Source: Roridomyces roridus
Taxonomy: Eukaryota; Basidiomycota; Agaricomycetes; Agaricales; Mycenaceae
Length of the DNA: 64,000 nt
NCBI GenBank assembly: GCA_029378245.1
Contig: JARKIF010000001.1
Coordinates: forward strand, 4,506,464 to 4,570,463
Direction of reading: 5' to 3'
In this document: positions 46,400-55,940 of the stretch, piece after piece
Numbering within the stretch: position 1 is the first letter of the stretch
Layout of the letters: the number at the start of each line of letters is the position of its first letter
Notes under the pieces: model-generated
Databases searched by the model: none
What the model saw: the letters and a program-made list of their open reading frames with translations, nothing else
Told to the model about the DNA's origin: nothing
Position numbers and translations under genes: made by a program

Positions 46400-47433
46400 C
46401 CAGTCAGTATTCAGGCAGATTCAAAGACCAACGGCGCACCCCAATGTAGATCTACTTTCAGTTCCAACTGCTCAAAGTAACTTGCCGCATTCATCTGCAC
46501 CTCCAGACTTGCGACTATGCACCGTCTTGATATTTGGGGAGCCGCTGTGGAGCTGAAGTAGCTGGCGAGCTAGTGCTTGTGCATCTGCCAGTTCCAGCTG
46601 CCAGACGTGTAGTCGCAGGGCTGTGAGGAGATGTCGATTTTCGGGCAGGATGGTGTAGAATCTAGATGACGCCTAAATCCTGTTCGTAAGGGAAGGTCAC
46701 GTCGAGTTCGAGCTGGTGGAGACGGTGACAGCGGGATATGTTCTTGGTTTTGAGCGGCTAAATTATTTGATCAGCGCGAGTGACGATCCCATAAGGTCGA
46801 CGTACATCGGAGAGAGATAATAATTCGATATTGGGAATTGCAGAAGCGATACCAATTTACCAAAGAACCCTTCGATCGAATCGCTGGACTGAAAAGATTT
46901 GAGGCCCGAGATGTCGAACGGGCAGCTAGGGTCTTGCAGCCAATACCGGATGTCATTCAACGATCCGGTACAGCCGAACGACTCGAGCTTAATTCGCCCG
47001 GATCCGCCAGGCCCAGGCTCCGGTGAGTCAGCTAGGTCAAAAACGCGGCCTGGATTGAATGAGAGATTCTTGATCGTGTGCGAGCAGCCGTCCCAGATTC
47101 GCAGAAAGTTTTCCCTGCGGGGGAAACTCCAGTAAATGCCGACGGAGTGGAGGGCGGGGCTCCTGAGCAATGTCCGAATGGTGTCCACTGCACCGCGGTC
47201 AAAGTTACGGCCGTCGCGCAAACTGAGGGTGCGTAGACCGGAGAAGGAGATACCAGCGTATATCTTGAGCACACAAGGTTCCACGCCGATGAGATTGAGC
47301 GTCTTTATGAAAGGCACCAGGTGCGGCGAAAATGTTGATGGCAGGAGTTTTAGACGAGGTTCACTATGCAAGACTCAAGTACTTGCGAAACAATGGGGTC
47401 TAAGAGCTCCGGGATTGTCAGGGGATGCACCAT
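46400..47433 (-). pseudogene. F-box protein, copy 5 (F-box partly deleted, second half frameshifted)
   Basis: The start MVHPLTIPELLDPIVSQVLE is the beginning of an F-box, but an in-frame TAG follows and the rest of the box is missing. The LRR part resumes at 47370 (PRLKLLPSTFSPHLVPFIKT) and runs through RRENFLRIWDGCSHTIKNLS and IRYWLQDPSCPFDISGLKSF. The second exon is recognisable around 46,560-46,700 (TILPENRHLLTALRLHVWQL) but contains a frame break and stop codons. The gene has lost its Skp1-binding box and is a pseudogene. Confidence 0.7.
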
Positions 47434-49390
47434 GTAAAGCTAGGAGCGTGTTTCAGTAAGACAGAGACGATTGCTTGCTGTCAATTACCGACTGTGGCAC
47501 GGGAGGATGGCGGCAGGACGCAGGGAAGATTTGATCGCTTACCAATCTCTCTCTTCTCCGACCACCATGATGCACGCACGAGTACCACGAGTCGTTCTTT
47601 CACTGGGATATCCGACAACACTATACCAATGGTAGCTCAAGCCAGCGCTGAAAACGAGTCTAGAAGGAGCTGGGCATGATCTTTGACCGGGCTTTCTGAA
47701 TCTCAGTGCGTTCTGACTTCTGCTCTCCTTCGTTTCTAACGATCTGATTCTCCACAAGGCCTAGCCACTCAACGCGAGCTGCTTCACCGGAAGTATTGGT
47801 ATCGGTGCTGAACGAGAAAGTCGGGCATCAAGGTGCGTCTTGAGTCCTTTTTCCATTGTCTGCCAAGCTGACGAGTCACTCGTCAGTCTACATCGACATT
47901 GTCTCCTTCTTGAAGTTCTTCGTCCCCAGCCGACCGGGTACTCGTCTCCTCAGCTCGTCTTGACGCCCGCCGTCGAGAATCATTGCCTTCCATCCGGGCC
48001 ATACTTATCTGCCATCGCATACGCCATCTTCGTGAGGAATAGGCGACCCCAGAATTCTCGCATCCACTTGCGTCTCGTCGCATTTGGAGAGCGAACGCCA
48101 CTATCCGCTGCAGCGCAGACTGCACATGGGCTGGATCGTCCCAAGTCGCTCTGTCCGATGCTCGTCATGACGTGGCATCGACAACGTGTCCATCTTCTTC
48201 GCCCTCCCCGCACTCTCGCCTTCCCTTTGGTCACTGTTCGGACGCGAGTCCCTCGTCGCTCATAGAGACATGCAGTGGCATACATACCCACGTCCCGATC
48301 GGACAGGGCAGCACTTGGGCTCCGAGTCGTCTCGGCCACTCACGGACGCTCGCTTCCTAGACAACGGTCCCTCTTCCCACGACGGCCACGCTGCTTAGGT
48401 GGCCAAATGGAACCCCATCTACACCCTATGTCCCTATCCGACACGGCGCCTGTATTCGCCTTTGGAGCCAGTGCATGAGGACCTCGACCTCACGGGCAGA
48501 CGTGTCCTTCCGCCGTCCATGCCGCCTGTCCTGCCGTCCCGGTGCTTCGTTCTCTCCCCTCGCCTCGCTCGCCCTTGGTTATGTCTTCCCCGCCCAGGGT
48601 CATTTCGGCACATCCCCGCTCAGCATCTCCGTCTCCATCAGCCGCTGCCCGTGCCCCGTTATCGTTTTGATCAATACCACGAGGCACGGGCGATCCTTGG
48701 ACACAACCTCCTTCTGCTTTGCATGGCGACGCTCGCTCCCCACGTCTGGCCGTGCGGCAATGGGTGTCCAATACGCCTCAGTGCTGGTCGATCTCCGGGT
48801 CCTCGCTGCCTCTCTTGTGGTCAGCGTGTCGTCGCCCAGGACGCTATGGTGTCCCGCTGCGATTTGGCATACAAGCCGCACCTTTCTTCTATGCGGTCTC
48901 CGGCCAGCCATTTTTGCTGATGGGCGATACGGATGCCATTGCTTGCGGTCTTGCCACCCCTTTCAATGGACCTGCCCCTCGCGCCCGCAGGCACGTGAGG
49001 GTAGGGCACGGATGGATTGCGTCCGTCTCTCCTCTCCTCGGCCTGCTGCGCCCCTCGTCTGCGTGTGTCCGCTGACCGCCGTGAAAACTGCTTGTGATGG
49101 TCGCTCTCAGCTTTCCGCGGCTCGATACCACGTTTCTTACTACCTCTGTGGTGTTTATTCTTTCGTACATTTTGTTCTATGTTGCCCACAAATCGCTTTT
49201 TTACTTCCTGGCGGTGAATTGCCTCATTGGGAATTGGGCGTTTAGTTAGGTGTTTGTCGTTATTGTTGCCGTGTGATCTCGTGCCTATCCGTCGCACTCC
49301 GTTCCTGGATCCAGGGAATCTTTGTGTGCTGAGTCTCACGTACTCGCTCGAGTTCAATCATGCACTTATGTATTTGTCTTTTCCACGGTG
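47434..49390. other. About 2 kb without a supported gene
   Basis: The first 400 bp resemble the flank at 42.84-43.09 kb and are probably the old promoter of F-box copy 5. From about 47.85 to 49.25 kb, long open frames exist on both strands (up to 256 codons) that look like codon-composition artefacts of a C- and T-rich plus strand; none has a domain. It may be a separate insertion, but I could not define ends. Confidence 0.35.
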
Positions 49391-49472
49391 AGCTGAGGTG
49401 GATGGACATCGGCTCGCCGAATCCGCAACTGAGCTCAGCATCCTCACATTGATGATTCGAAGGCATCTGACG

Positions 49473-49590
49473 AGTATTCCAGACAACGACATCGTCGCTT
49501 GTGGGATGGCCCTAGGGTATCCGGGACGTGAAGGAACATTACGATTCGCCGAGAAAGGTGCCGCTGGACGAGGTGTTGGAGATTGGGTAG
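49473..49590 (+). pseudogene. Nitroreductase-family C-terminal relic, frameshifted
   Basis: The frame reads IPDNDIVACGMALGYP and then needs a one-base shift to continue VKEHYDSPRKVPLDEVLEIG and a TAG at 49588-49590. Both parts are typical of the C-terminus of FMN-dependent nitroreductases. Some upstream codons in the same frame (from about 49,400) may belong to it. The catalytic body is absent. It is similar to the tail of the second nitroreductase fragment at 63716-63832. Confidence 0.75.
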
Positions 49591-49638
49591 TGAAAAAAGA
49601 TCGCAAGAAGATTATTCGATTTATCAAATTCATTCAGT

Positions 49639-51300
49639 CTACAGGATGCTAGCATACCACGGGATTCGGCGCTCCCATTCAAAATCTAAGTGACGATGGA
49701 GTCAGCTAACAGAGTGTCAGAGACAGAAGAATACTCACTGTGCAGCACAGTGATTCGTGGGCCCACACTCAAACTTAAAGACTTGATTTTAGCCCGAAAT
49801 AGCCTGATGTCGTGCTCCAGATCAATCGAGTGCTTGCCGCTTCCTCCAAAGTTGACCATCACGATCTTCAATTGCGGAAAACGCTCGTGAAGGTCGGGGA
49901 GTTGTGTATCCCAATAGCCTATTTTGCGCTCCTGGGTGTGCAGTCGAATGCCCAAGATAGTACCAGTGATGCTGATAGGGCCCCTAAATCGACCCCCGCC
50001 GACCGATAGGGCCCTATGAGGCCCTAATCCCCTATAAATAGGGCCCCGCGATAAGGCCCTATCGAGGCGGGTGGCCAAAAAAGGAAATAGGTCCGTGATG
50101 GGTTTGATTCTCTGATATGCTCTGATATGTTGATTTCTGCGGCTCCATCTACTCTGCAGTTGCATTGATGGCTGTGAGTTCTTGCTCCTCTGTTACCTCC
50201 CCGTTTCCAAGGTGTCTCAGAGGCTCCTGGCCTCTGTAATGTCACGTGAAGATAAGATAAGATAAGATTTAGGACCTCAATAGGGCCTATGACTTGACCC
50301 CAGACTCGATAGGGCCCTAATTTAGGGCCAGATAGGGCCCCTATCGCTTGAGGCCCTATCGCCCCTCAAGCATCACTGCAAGATACGACCTCGGACGACG
50401 GAAGGAAGCTGTCGAATCCTGTCCAAGATGCGGTTGCTCAGTATGTCTTGGATATCGAGCTGAGTGACAGAGTGGAAACGGGGAGTTAACGGATGGACTG
50501 CATCGCATGCCTGGAAAAGGTTATATGCTAGGCCAAAGGAGAAACAAAGGACACACCCTGAGCGAAAGTAATTCGACGCTTTCAAGAGATCCACCGAGGC
50601 AATCAAGAACGCTTTCGGACATCTGCATGTCCATCTGAAAAGCCCAAAGATCCGACACATCGAATGGGCATCTGGAATCCTGCAACCACGCGACAATGGC
50701 GTGAGCTGGAGCGCTAAAGTCGAGGGATGTCAACTTGATTCGCGCAGGCGGTGTCGACGTGGAGCCGCTCGAATTCCGTGACCAGTCTTGCATGCGGAAA
50801 GAGAAGGACAGATTACGGATGCTCGTGGAACAACTATGTCAGATCTGCGATAATCTGCTCCATCCTTGGAATTGTGCGTTTATGCTGACATCAGTGAGGG
50901 TGGGGGTTTTGAGCAGGGCTCGGAGGTCCAGCTGCTCTGCGAAGGACAATATGTCGTGATACGCGGCGACTCGGATGACCAAAGTCTTGAGACGAGTCAA
51001 CGGGAGAGCCACGAGTCGGCACAAATATCCTTCATTCCGGTTCCTGCGTGGGAGGTCGAATATTGTCAGTCTTAACACATGATCGACAAGATGTCTGCTG
51101 CCCTCCAATGCAGCGAGTATTTGAGATATTTGGGGATTGCCTCGGAACAGCTCGATGGACGAGAAGATGCGTGACTGAGAGGGATAGACCCAGGAGCGAC
51201 TCACAAGCGCGGATGCGCAGATCTCGCTGGGAGTGGAGAAAGCTCTTTTGTGAGAGCAAGAACAGATAATGTATTCGACGAGAAGGACTGGTACTTATAC
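49639..51300 (-). pseudogene. F-box protein, copy 6: nonsense codon plus MITE insertion
   Basis: The F-box tail reads SEICASALVSRSWVYPSQSR, followed by LRR-like sequence. The invariant R-I-W-x-G-C element is present as QI-stop-HSCSTSIRNLSFSF: the Trp codon TGG is TGA at 50839-50841. Further on come PARIKLTSLDFSAPAHAIVA and WLQDSRCPFDVSDLWAF. In the next exon, RGRIL and GIRLHTQERKIG are separated by a 415-bp element (49964-50378). The remaining sequence (LPDLHERFPQLKIVMVNF, GPRITVLHS and last exon DFEWERRIPWYASIL) is otherwise in frame. Two independent lesions, each sufficient to inactivate it. Confidence 0.8.
49964..50378. mobile_element. 415-bp hAT-type MITE with GGGCCCTA subterminal repeats
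   Basis: The ends are CAGTGATGCT and its exact complement AGCATCACTG. CAGTG starts and 8-bp target duplications are typical of hAT elements. Flanks CAAGATAG (49953-49960) and CAAGATAC (50379-50386) match 7 of 8, with three extra bases at the left. The host frame ..RGRIL|GIRLH.. is restored when the element and one duplication are removed. Both halves are packed with about ten copies of TAGGGCCCTA or parts of it, and a (GATAA)4 run lies near 50,257. No coding capacity. Confidence 0.8.
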
Positions 51301-51917
51301 AGGTCACTTATCTAGAATTGGAAATAAGAGAAAAAAGTCCATGTGCTCCTACTGAGTCAGCCACTGAGTAAGCCAGCAATCCCATGTGCTTGAGGGATGA
51401 AACAAGGGAGAGCACATGGCATGAAACAAGGGATAGGAAAAATATAGAGGAAGAGGTGTTCAGGCAATTGGGATTGAACACGGTCACGTTGTCCGAGGCT
51501 GCCGGATCTCCTACAACAAGCTCAAGGTGTGGTCCAAAAGCTCCGAAACGCCGAGGGGGCTTGGCAAAGAGGACATCGGGAGGCGTCAGATGGGATGCCT
51601 GTGGAATCTGTACTGCGATGGAGCCTGAGTGAGATCGAGTCGAGGTTTGAAGAAATCACGAGCACGCACTGCACGAACTCACAGCACAGTCGTTTTCTTT
51701 CAAAATAATGGCATCCGGGCTTGAAAGCCGACTTGAATAGGTTCGTCGTGACGTCTCGGATGGCAAAGGATGGCGGCGGTGGTGGTCTAAGTCAAGATGT
51801 GACTGTGACCGTGACTAACTATTCACGCCTCTTGACCATCACCACCACCATCGTTCCTTGCCCTCTCGTTGTGAATACACGCTCTGTCCAAGGCTCACTA
51901 GGCTGCCTCCGCACTAC

Positions 51918-52620
51918 ATGTACTCCCACCGAAGTCCACTGGACGCACTGGAGCTTCTCGAGCACACATTGGGCTTCGTTGATGCAGCCAGAGATCTGCG
52001 CGCATGCGCGCTCGTTCATAGCTCATGGGCCCATCCGGCACAGGGTCTGATATTCTCGGATACCAGGACCCCATTTGTGGAGACTCATGCAACCAGGCCT
52101 GCTGCCGATACTGCAAGAATCGCCTCGCCTCGCACGACTCCTACCGAGGCTGGATCTGCCAAAGGTCGCACCGAGCCATCTGCACCAGCTCTGCGATATC
52201 CCATTTCCTCGTCTGACTACCATCCGGTGCGAAACCCGTCGCTGGATCCACAACAGGGGAATGTTGCACACGACGCAGAAGTTGCTCCAAAACTCGTGCC
52301 TTGTGTCGGTCAGCATCGACGGCATTTTTATCCGGGGAGGAGAGTTCATGGGGATCTGAGACGGTTGCTGAAACCATCAAGCATCTCGTACTCAACGGGC
52401 GACCACCTTTTGCCTGACGTGGTCGACACATAGAGGCCTAAGCGAATCAAACTCGAGTCCCTCCACAGCGGGCCTCCCAACCTTGACAATGAACAAACCC
52501 GGCGGTTTTTACAGCACCCGCGCCGCCCCTTCGCTGTGTCGTCTCTCCTTCGGCTGCCGTTCATCGAGCAAAAGGTGGAGATGAACTTTGAACGCTTGAG
52601 CCCAAGCATTCAGATTAGGG
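51918..52620 (+). pseudogene. F-box protein, copy 7 (frameshifted)
   Basis: Starts MYSHRSPLDALELLEHTLGF with a complete F-box (ARDLRACALVHSSWAHPAQG) and then shifts frame near 52,075. The LRR part continues in the next frame (LLPILQESPRLARLLPRLDL, KLLQNSCLVSVSIDG) to about 52,350 and further pieces follow with several stops. The last exons of the family were not found. It is most similar to copies 1-3. Confidence 0.75.
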
Positions 52621-53200
52621 CTGCGTCATTTCCCCGTTCCTTTTTTTCTGATTTGGTTTGAAGACTTTGGTCCTCACGGGCAGAGGCCGTGGTATTGTTT
52701 AGGAGCCTGTAACTAGGTAGGCAAACTCCACGCTGGCACAACGATTCTGATCTAAGCACAGCGCGCGCTGTCTACTTTCTTGTCCTTGTGAACGATGGTG
52801 CATTCGTCTTGACCCTGTTTTGAACCAAGTTGATATCCCGCCATTTGATCAAGTTCCGAGTCCACAGACGAACAATTCGGTCGGTTTGATTTCCTCTCTA
52901 AGAATCCATTACCGCTTTTCAGTGCGAAAAAGGCAAGCCGCCGCATTTCAACGAGTTACATGAGCGTTGACAGATCGCAGACCCGGCTGAGTAAAGCCCG
53001 ACGTCGATTGGAAAGCGACTTCTACTCACCATCGCCGTGTACGCCTTCCCCACATCTGACAACTCAATTCTACGGCGTGCGGAACGTGGCGCACATCATG
53101 CCGTCAACGCGGCGAACACGGGTATCGATATCTGGATTCCTCAGCTCACGCTGTTCAAAGCCGTTCGCGTCGAACGGATCTTAGCACATACTGGCGAGGA
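52621..53200. other. Intergenic sequence upstream of a secreted-protein gene
   Basis: No gene supported. A fragment translating as NTGIDIWIPQLTLFKAVRVE (53,110-53,170) looks protein-like but I cannot place it. Confidence 0.35.
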
Positions 53201-53202
53201 TG

Positions 53203-53210
53203 CGTATAAA
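53203..53210 (+). promoter_or_regulatory. Candidate TATA box
   Basis: TATAAATA lies 33 bp upstream of the signal-peptide coding region at 53243, a sensible distance for a core promoter with a very short leader. Confidence 0.4.
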
Positions 53211-53242
53211 TAACAAGCTGGTTGGAACTTGGCTCGAAGGTC

Positions 53243-54364
53243 TCGCTCAACAGGAACCTCCCCTCTGTTGCGTTTGCGCTCGCTCTGCTATCCCAGGTCG
53301 TCGCCGCTGTGTCTACCACCCGTCTACAGCCTGTTCAACATGCTGCCTCGACTTCGGGGCCGCCTGTAGCGTCTTCCCCTCCCGGGACTCTTACCTCCGT
53401 GGACAGCTTCGTTGCCACCCCTCGGGTTCGGGCTTCCAGCTTCGCCAAACGCGCGGCAATTCCAGCCTGCCTCAGCAACGTGGAGCTCTCCTGCTTGAAT
53501 ATGGCTGCCAACTGTATCGATTCTGTCGGCATGGATGTTCGTTTTTGTCTCGAAGTCGCTGACTGATTGAGGGTTGACGTCTCGCCCCAGACGTCTTTCA
53601 TCAACAACCTTTGGGGCGTCCAATCCTGCGTGGCTGCGGCTACTTGCTATGGTGTACGCACATCTTGAACCGTTTGTCCTTTACTCAGTTTCTTGGCAGG
53701 TCGGAGATTTGATCACTAGCGTTGAATGCCAGACGGGTCTCAGCACGACCAACACGGCTCAAGCCTCGCTCGATTATGACAACGTACGCTGACTGCGAGT
53801 CAGATGTCCTCCAGAGGCTGACATCCTCGTAGATCTACGCTGGTATCGTCGGCAGTTGTGCATTCGCTCCTGGAGGATGGTACGCAGCTCTCGGTGTCCT
53901 AGCATCAGCTAATGAAACTCTCCTAGCCCAATTACACAACAAAACTACATCGACTTTTACTACGGCGAGCTCACGGCCATCAACAGCGCCAACTTCCCGG
54001 TGTAAGTCCAGCATATCTTTCGTTGATTTGTTGGTTTGATCCTGCGCAGCTCGAACGACGTGGTAATCGCGTGGTGGAATGCTATCACTGCGTGGGCAGC
54101 TACAGGTCCGACCGTTCCGTATTTGAAGTGGGTGTACAAGCGAGCATGTTCTGTCTTCCGTCATCTCACGGATTTCCAGCTTCAACGATTGGTTGCATTT
54201 TTCATCGGCCCCCTCGACCACGGTGAGTTCATTACTCGGAGGTTCCTGCTGCACCATTGATTTAATTTTTGCGCTAGACGACTGTTCCTCCGCCCGTCCC
54301 GTCTTTCACTCAGATTGAATGGTCTTGGCGCAGTTTACTTTGGAAGATGAATCGAGACGGGTAA
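53243..54364 (+). pseudogene. N-terminal half of a large secreted protein, start codon apparently lost
   Basis: A signal peptide (NLPSVAFALALLSQVVAAVS) is followed by a Cys-containing domain assembled from several short exons: PACLSNVELSCLNMAANCID, TSFINNLWGVQSCVAAATCY, VGDLITSVECQTGL.., IYAGIVGSCAFAPGG, ITQQNYIDFYYGELTAINSA, SNDVVIAWWNAITAWAATG and FNDWLHFSSAPSTT. A Thr/Pro-rich piece then stops at 54362-54364. No ATG precedes the signal peptide in frame; the codon where it should be is AGG (53243-53245), one base from ATG. The domain has the look of the N-terminus of large Agaricomycete secreted proteins that continue with a Ser/Thr/Pro stalk and a C-terminal half like the one at 59.6-62.2 kb. 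I infer that both halves were once one gene. Confidence 0.55.
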
Positions 54365-54581
54365 GCGTCTCACTAATCACACAGTAGTTGGTTGGGTTCA
54401 ATAGAATGTAGATAGTTCATAGTGCATAATACAGGGCTTTATATACCTAAGGACGAACAGCCTCCTGAGTCACAATGAGTCAAGTCCGAGTCAGAAATTA
54501 GTAAGGCTGGCGGCTTGCCTGAGTAATCCCGAGGCTACGGGGCCGACGTATTCCCGAGGTTCATCCTACTCCAACAAATGG

Positions 54582-54741
54582 GTGTAGTACTGACGAGCGT
54601 GCGAAGGCAGTACTGATTCTTGTGACAGCGGAGTGACATGTGATCCGTGCCTCTGTCATCACACCACGACAATCGCCAGCACTTCATGCAATGCAGCGCC
54701 TATGTCGACGAATCCACCCTCCAGCATCTCCAAAATCTTTC
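54582..54741 (+). repeat. 160-bp exact direct repeat, R2 copy A
   Basis: Identical over 160 bp to 59197-59356, beginning GTGTAGTACTGACGAGCGTG and ending CTCCAAAATCTTTC. Identity over this length, 4.6 kb apart, means a recent duplication or gene-conversion event, or an assembly effect. Confidence 0.9.
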
Positions 54742-55189
54742 TCTGGTCATACCTGCTCGTCTTTCTTCCGTTTTTATCGCCCGTAACACCTGTCTCGCCT
54801 CGTTTTCGTTCTGGATACACTTGCTTCACCTCGGCGTCGGCTTTCAATGGAACTGCGTAGATGAGTGGCGGCTGGCACTCAGGTGTGTTTTCCATTGGTC
54901 CTATCATCCTCCATCTGTTCCCTCCACTATCTGTCTCTCAATTACGAGCCCCGTATGCTACCACGGCTATCGCCCATCGCTCGTTGTCGACTTGCGCCAC
55001 AACTCAGTAGATCTCTGGCTATGGTCGCGCTCATTCCTCCTGGCTGGCAATGCTTCACCACCAAATCCTTTCTATGATACCTCATGCTTTTGCCTTCCCC
55101 GATCATCAAGTGCCCATTCATATCTCGCATCTACGGCCTCGGATATGTTTCTTCCTCCCTGGTAGTTACTGCATTACACAGCTATGGAA

Positions 55190-55940
55190 CATGTCCAGCC
55201 TCCGGACGTTTACTCCTCTTCATTCATTTGCGCCTATGTCAAGCGCTGGGCACTTCATTCCTCCGGTCTCGACCACGTCAAGCTGTTATTTTGGGCATCC
55301 AGTTCCCATCCATTCATACGCACCTATGTCATCCAGCGCTGGGTTACTCCATTCCTCCGCGATCGAACGTGTTCACCTGTTATTTTGGGCATCCAGTTCC
55401 CATTTCATTCACATGCACCTATGTCCTCCACCGCTAGGTTGCCTCGTCCGCTATCGTCCGCGTCGAGTTCTTTTGGGTATCCAGTTCCCATTCATACGCA
55501 CCTATGTCTTCCAGCACTGGGTTGCTTCCTCCGCTATCGAACGCGTCGGGATGTTCTTTCGAGCATCCAGTTCCCATTCTCATACGCACCTATGTCCTCG
55601 AGCACTGGGTCGCCTCGTTTGCTATCGAACCCGTCGAGTTCTTTCGGGCATCCAGTTCCCATTCATACGCATCTATGTCTTCCAGCGCTGGGTTGCTTCC
55701 TCCGCTATCACATGTGTCGAGTTGTTCTTTTGGGCATTCAGTTCCCATTCTCATATGCACCATGTCCTCGAGCACTGGGTTGCTTCTCCGCTATCGAACG
55801 TGTTGAGTTGTTCTGTCGGGCATCCAGTTCCCATCCTCCCAGCCACCTATGTCCTCGAGCGCTGGGTTGCTTCCTCCGCGATCAAACACGTGGAGCTGAT
55901 CTTTTGGGCATCCAGTTCCCGTCACATTCGGGCATCCAGT
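55190..55940 (+). repeat. Minisatellite of ~80-88-bp units
   Basis: About nine imperfect units, each containing GGGCATCCAGTTCCCATTC, then CACCTATGTC, CACTGGGTTGC and CCGCTATCGAACG. Units vary in length by a few bases, so all three frames stay open over long distances and give misleading repetitive ORFs. Confidence 0.85.

Noticed and set aside
48475..49245. 256-codon frame on the plus strand
   Set aside because: Cys/Arg/Ser-rich composition typical of an antisense or random frame; overlapping frames of similar length exist on both strands; no family recognised.
50020..50060. Telomere-like GGGCCCTA repeats as an interstitial telomere
   Set aside because: The motif is a palindrome confined to the two halves of a hAT-type MITE, with no head-to-tail array.
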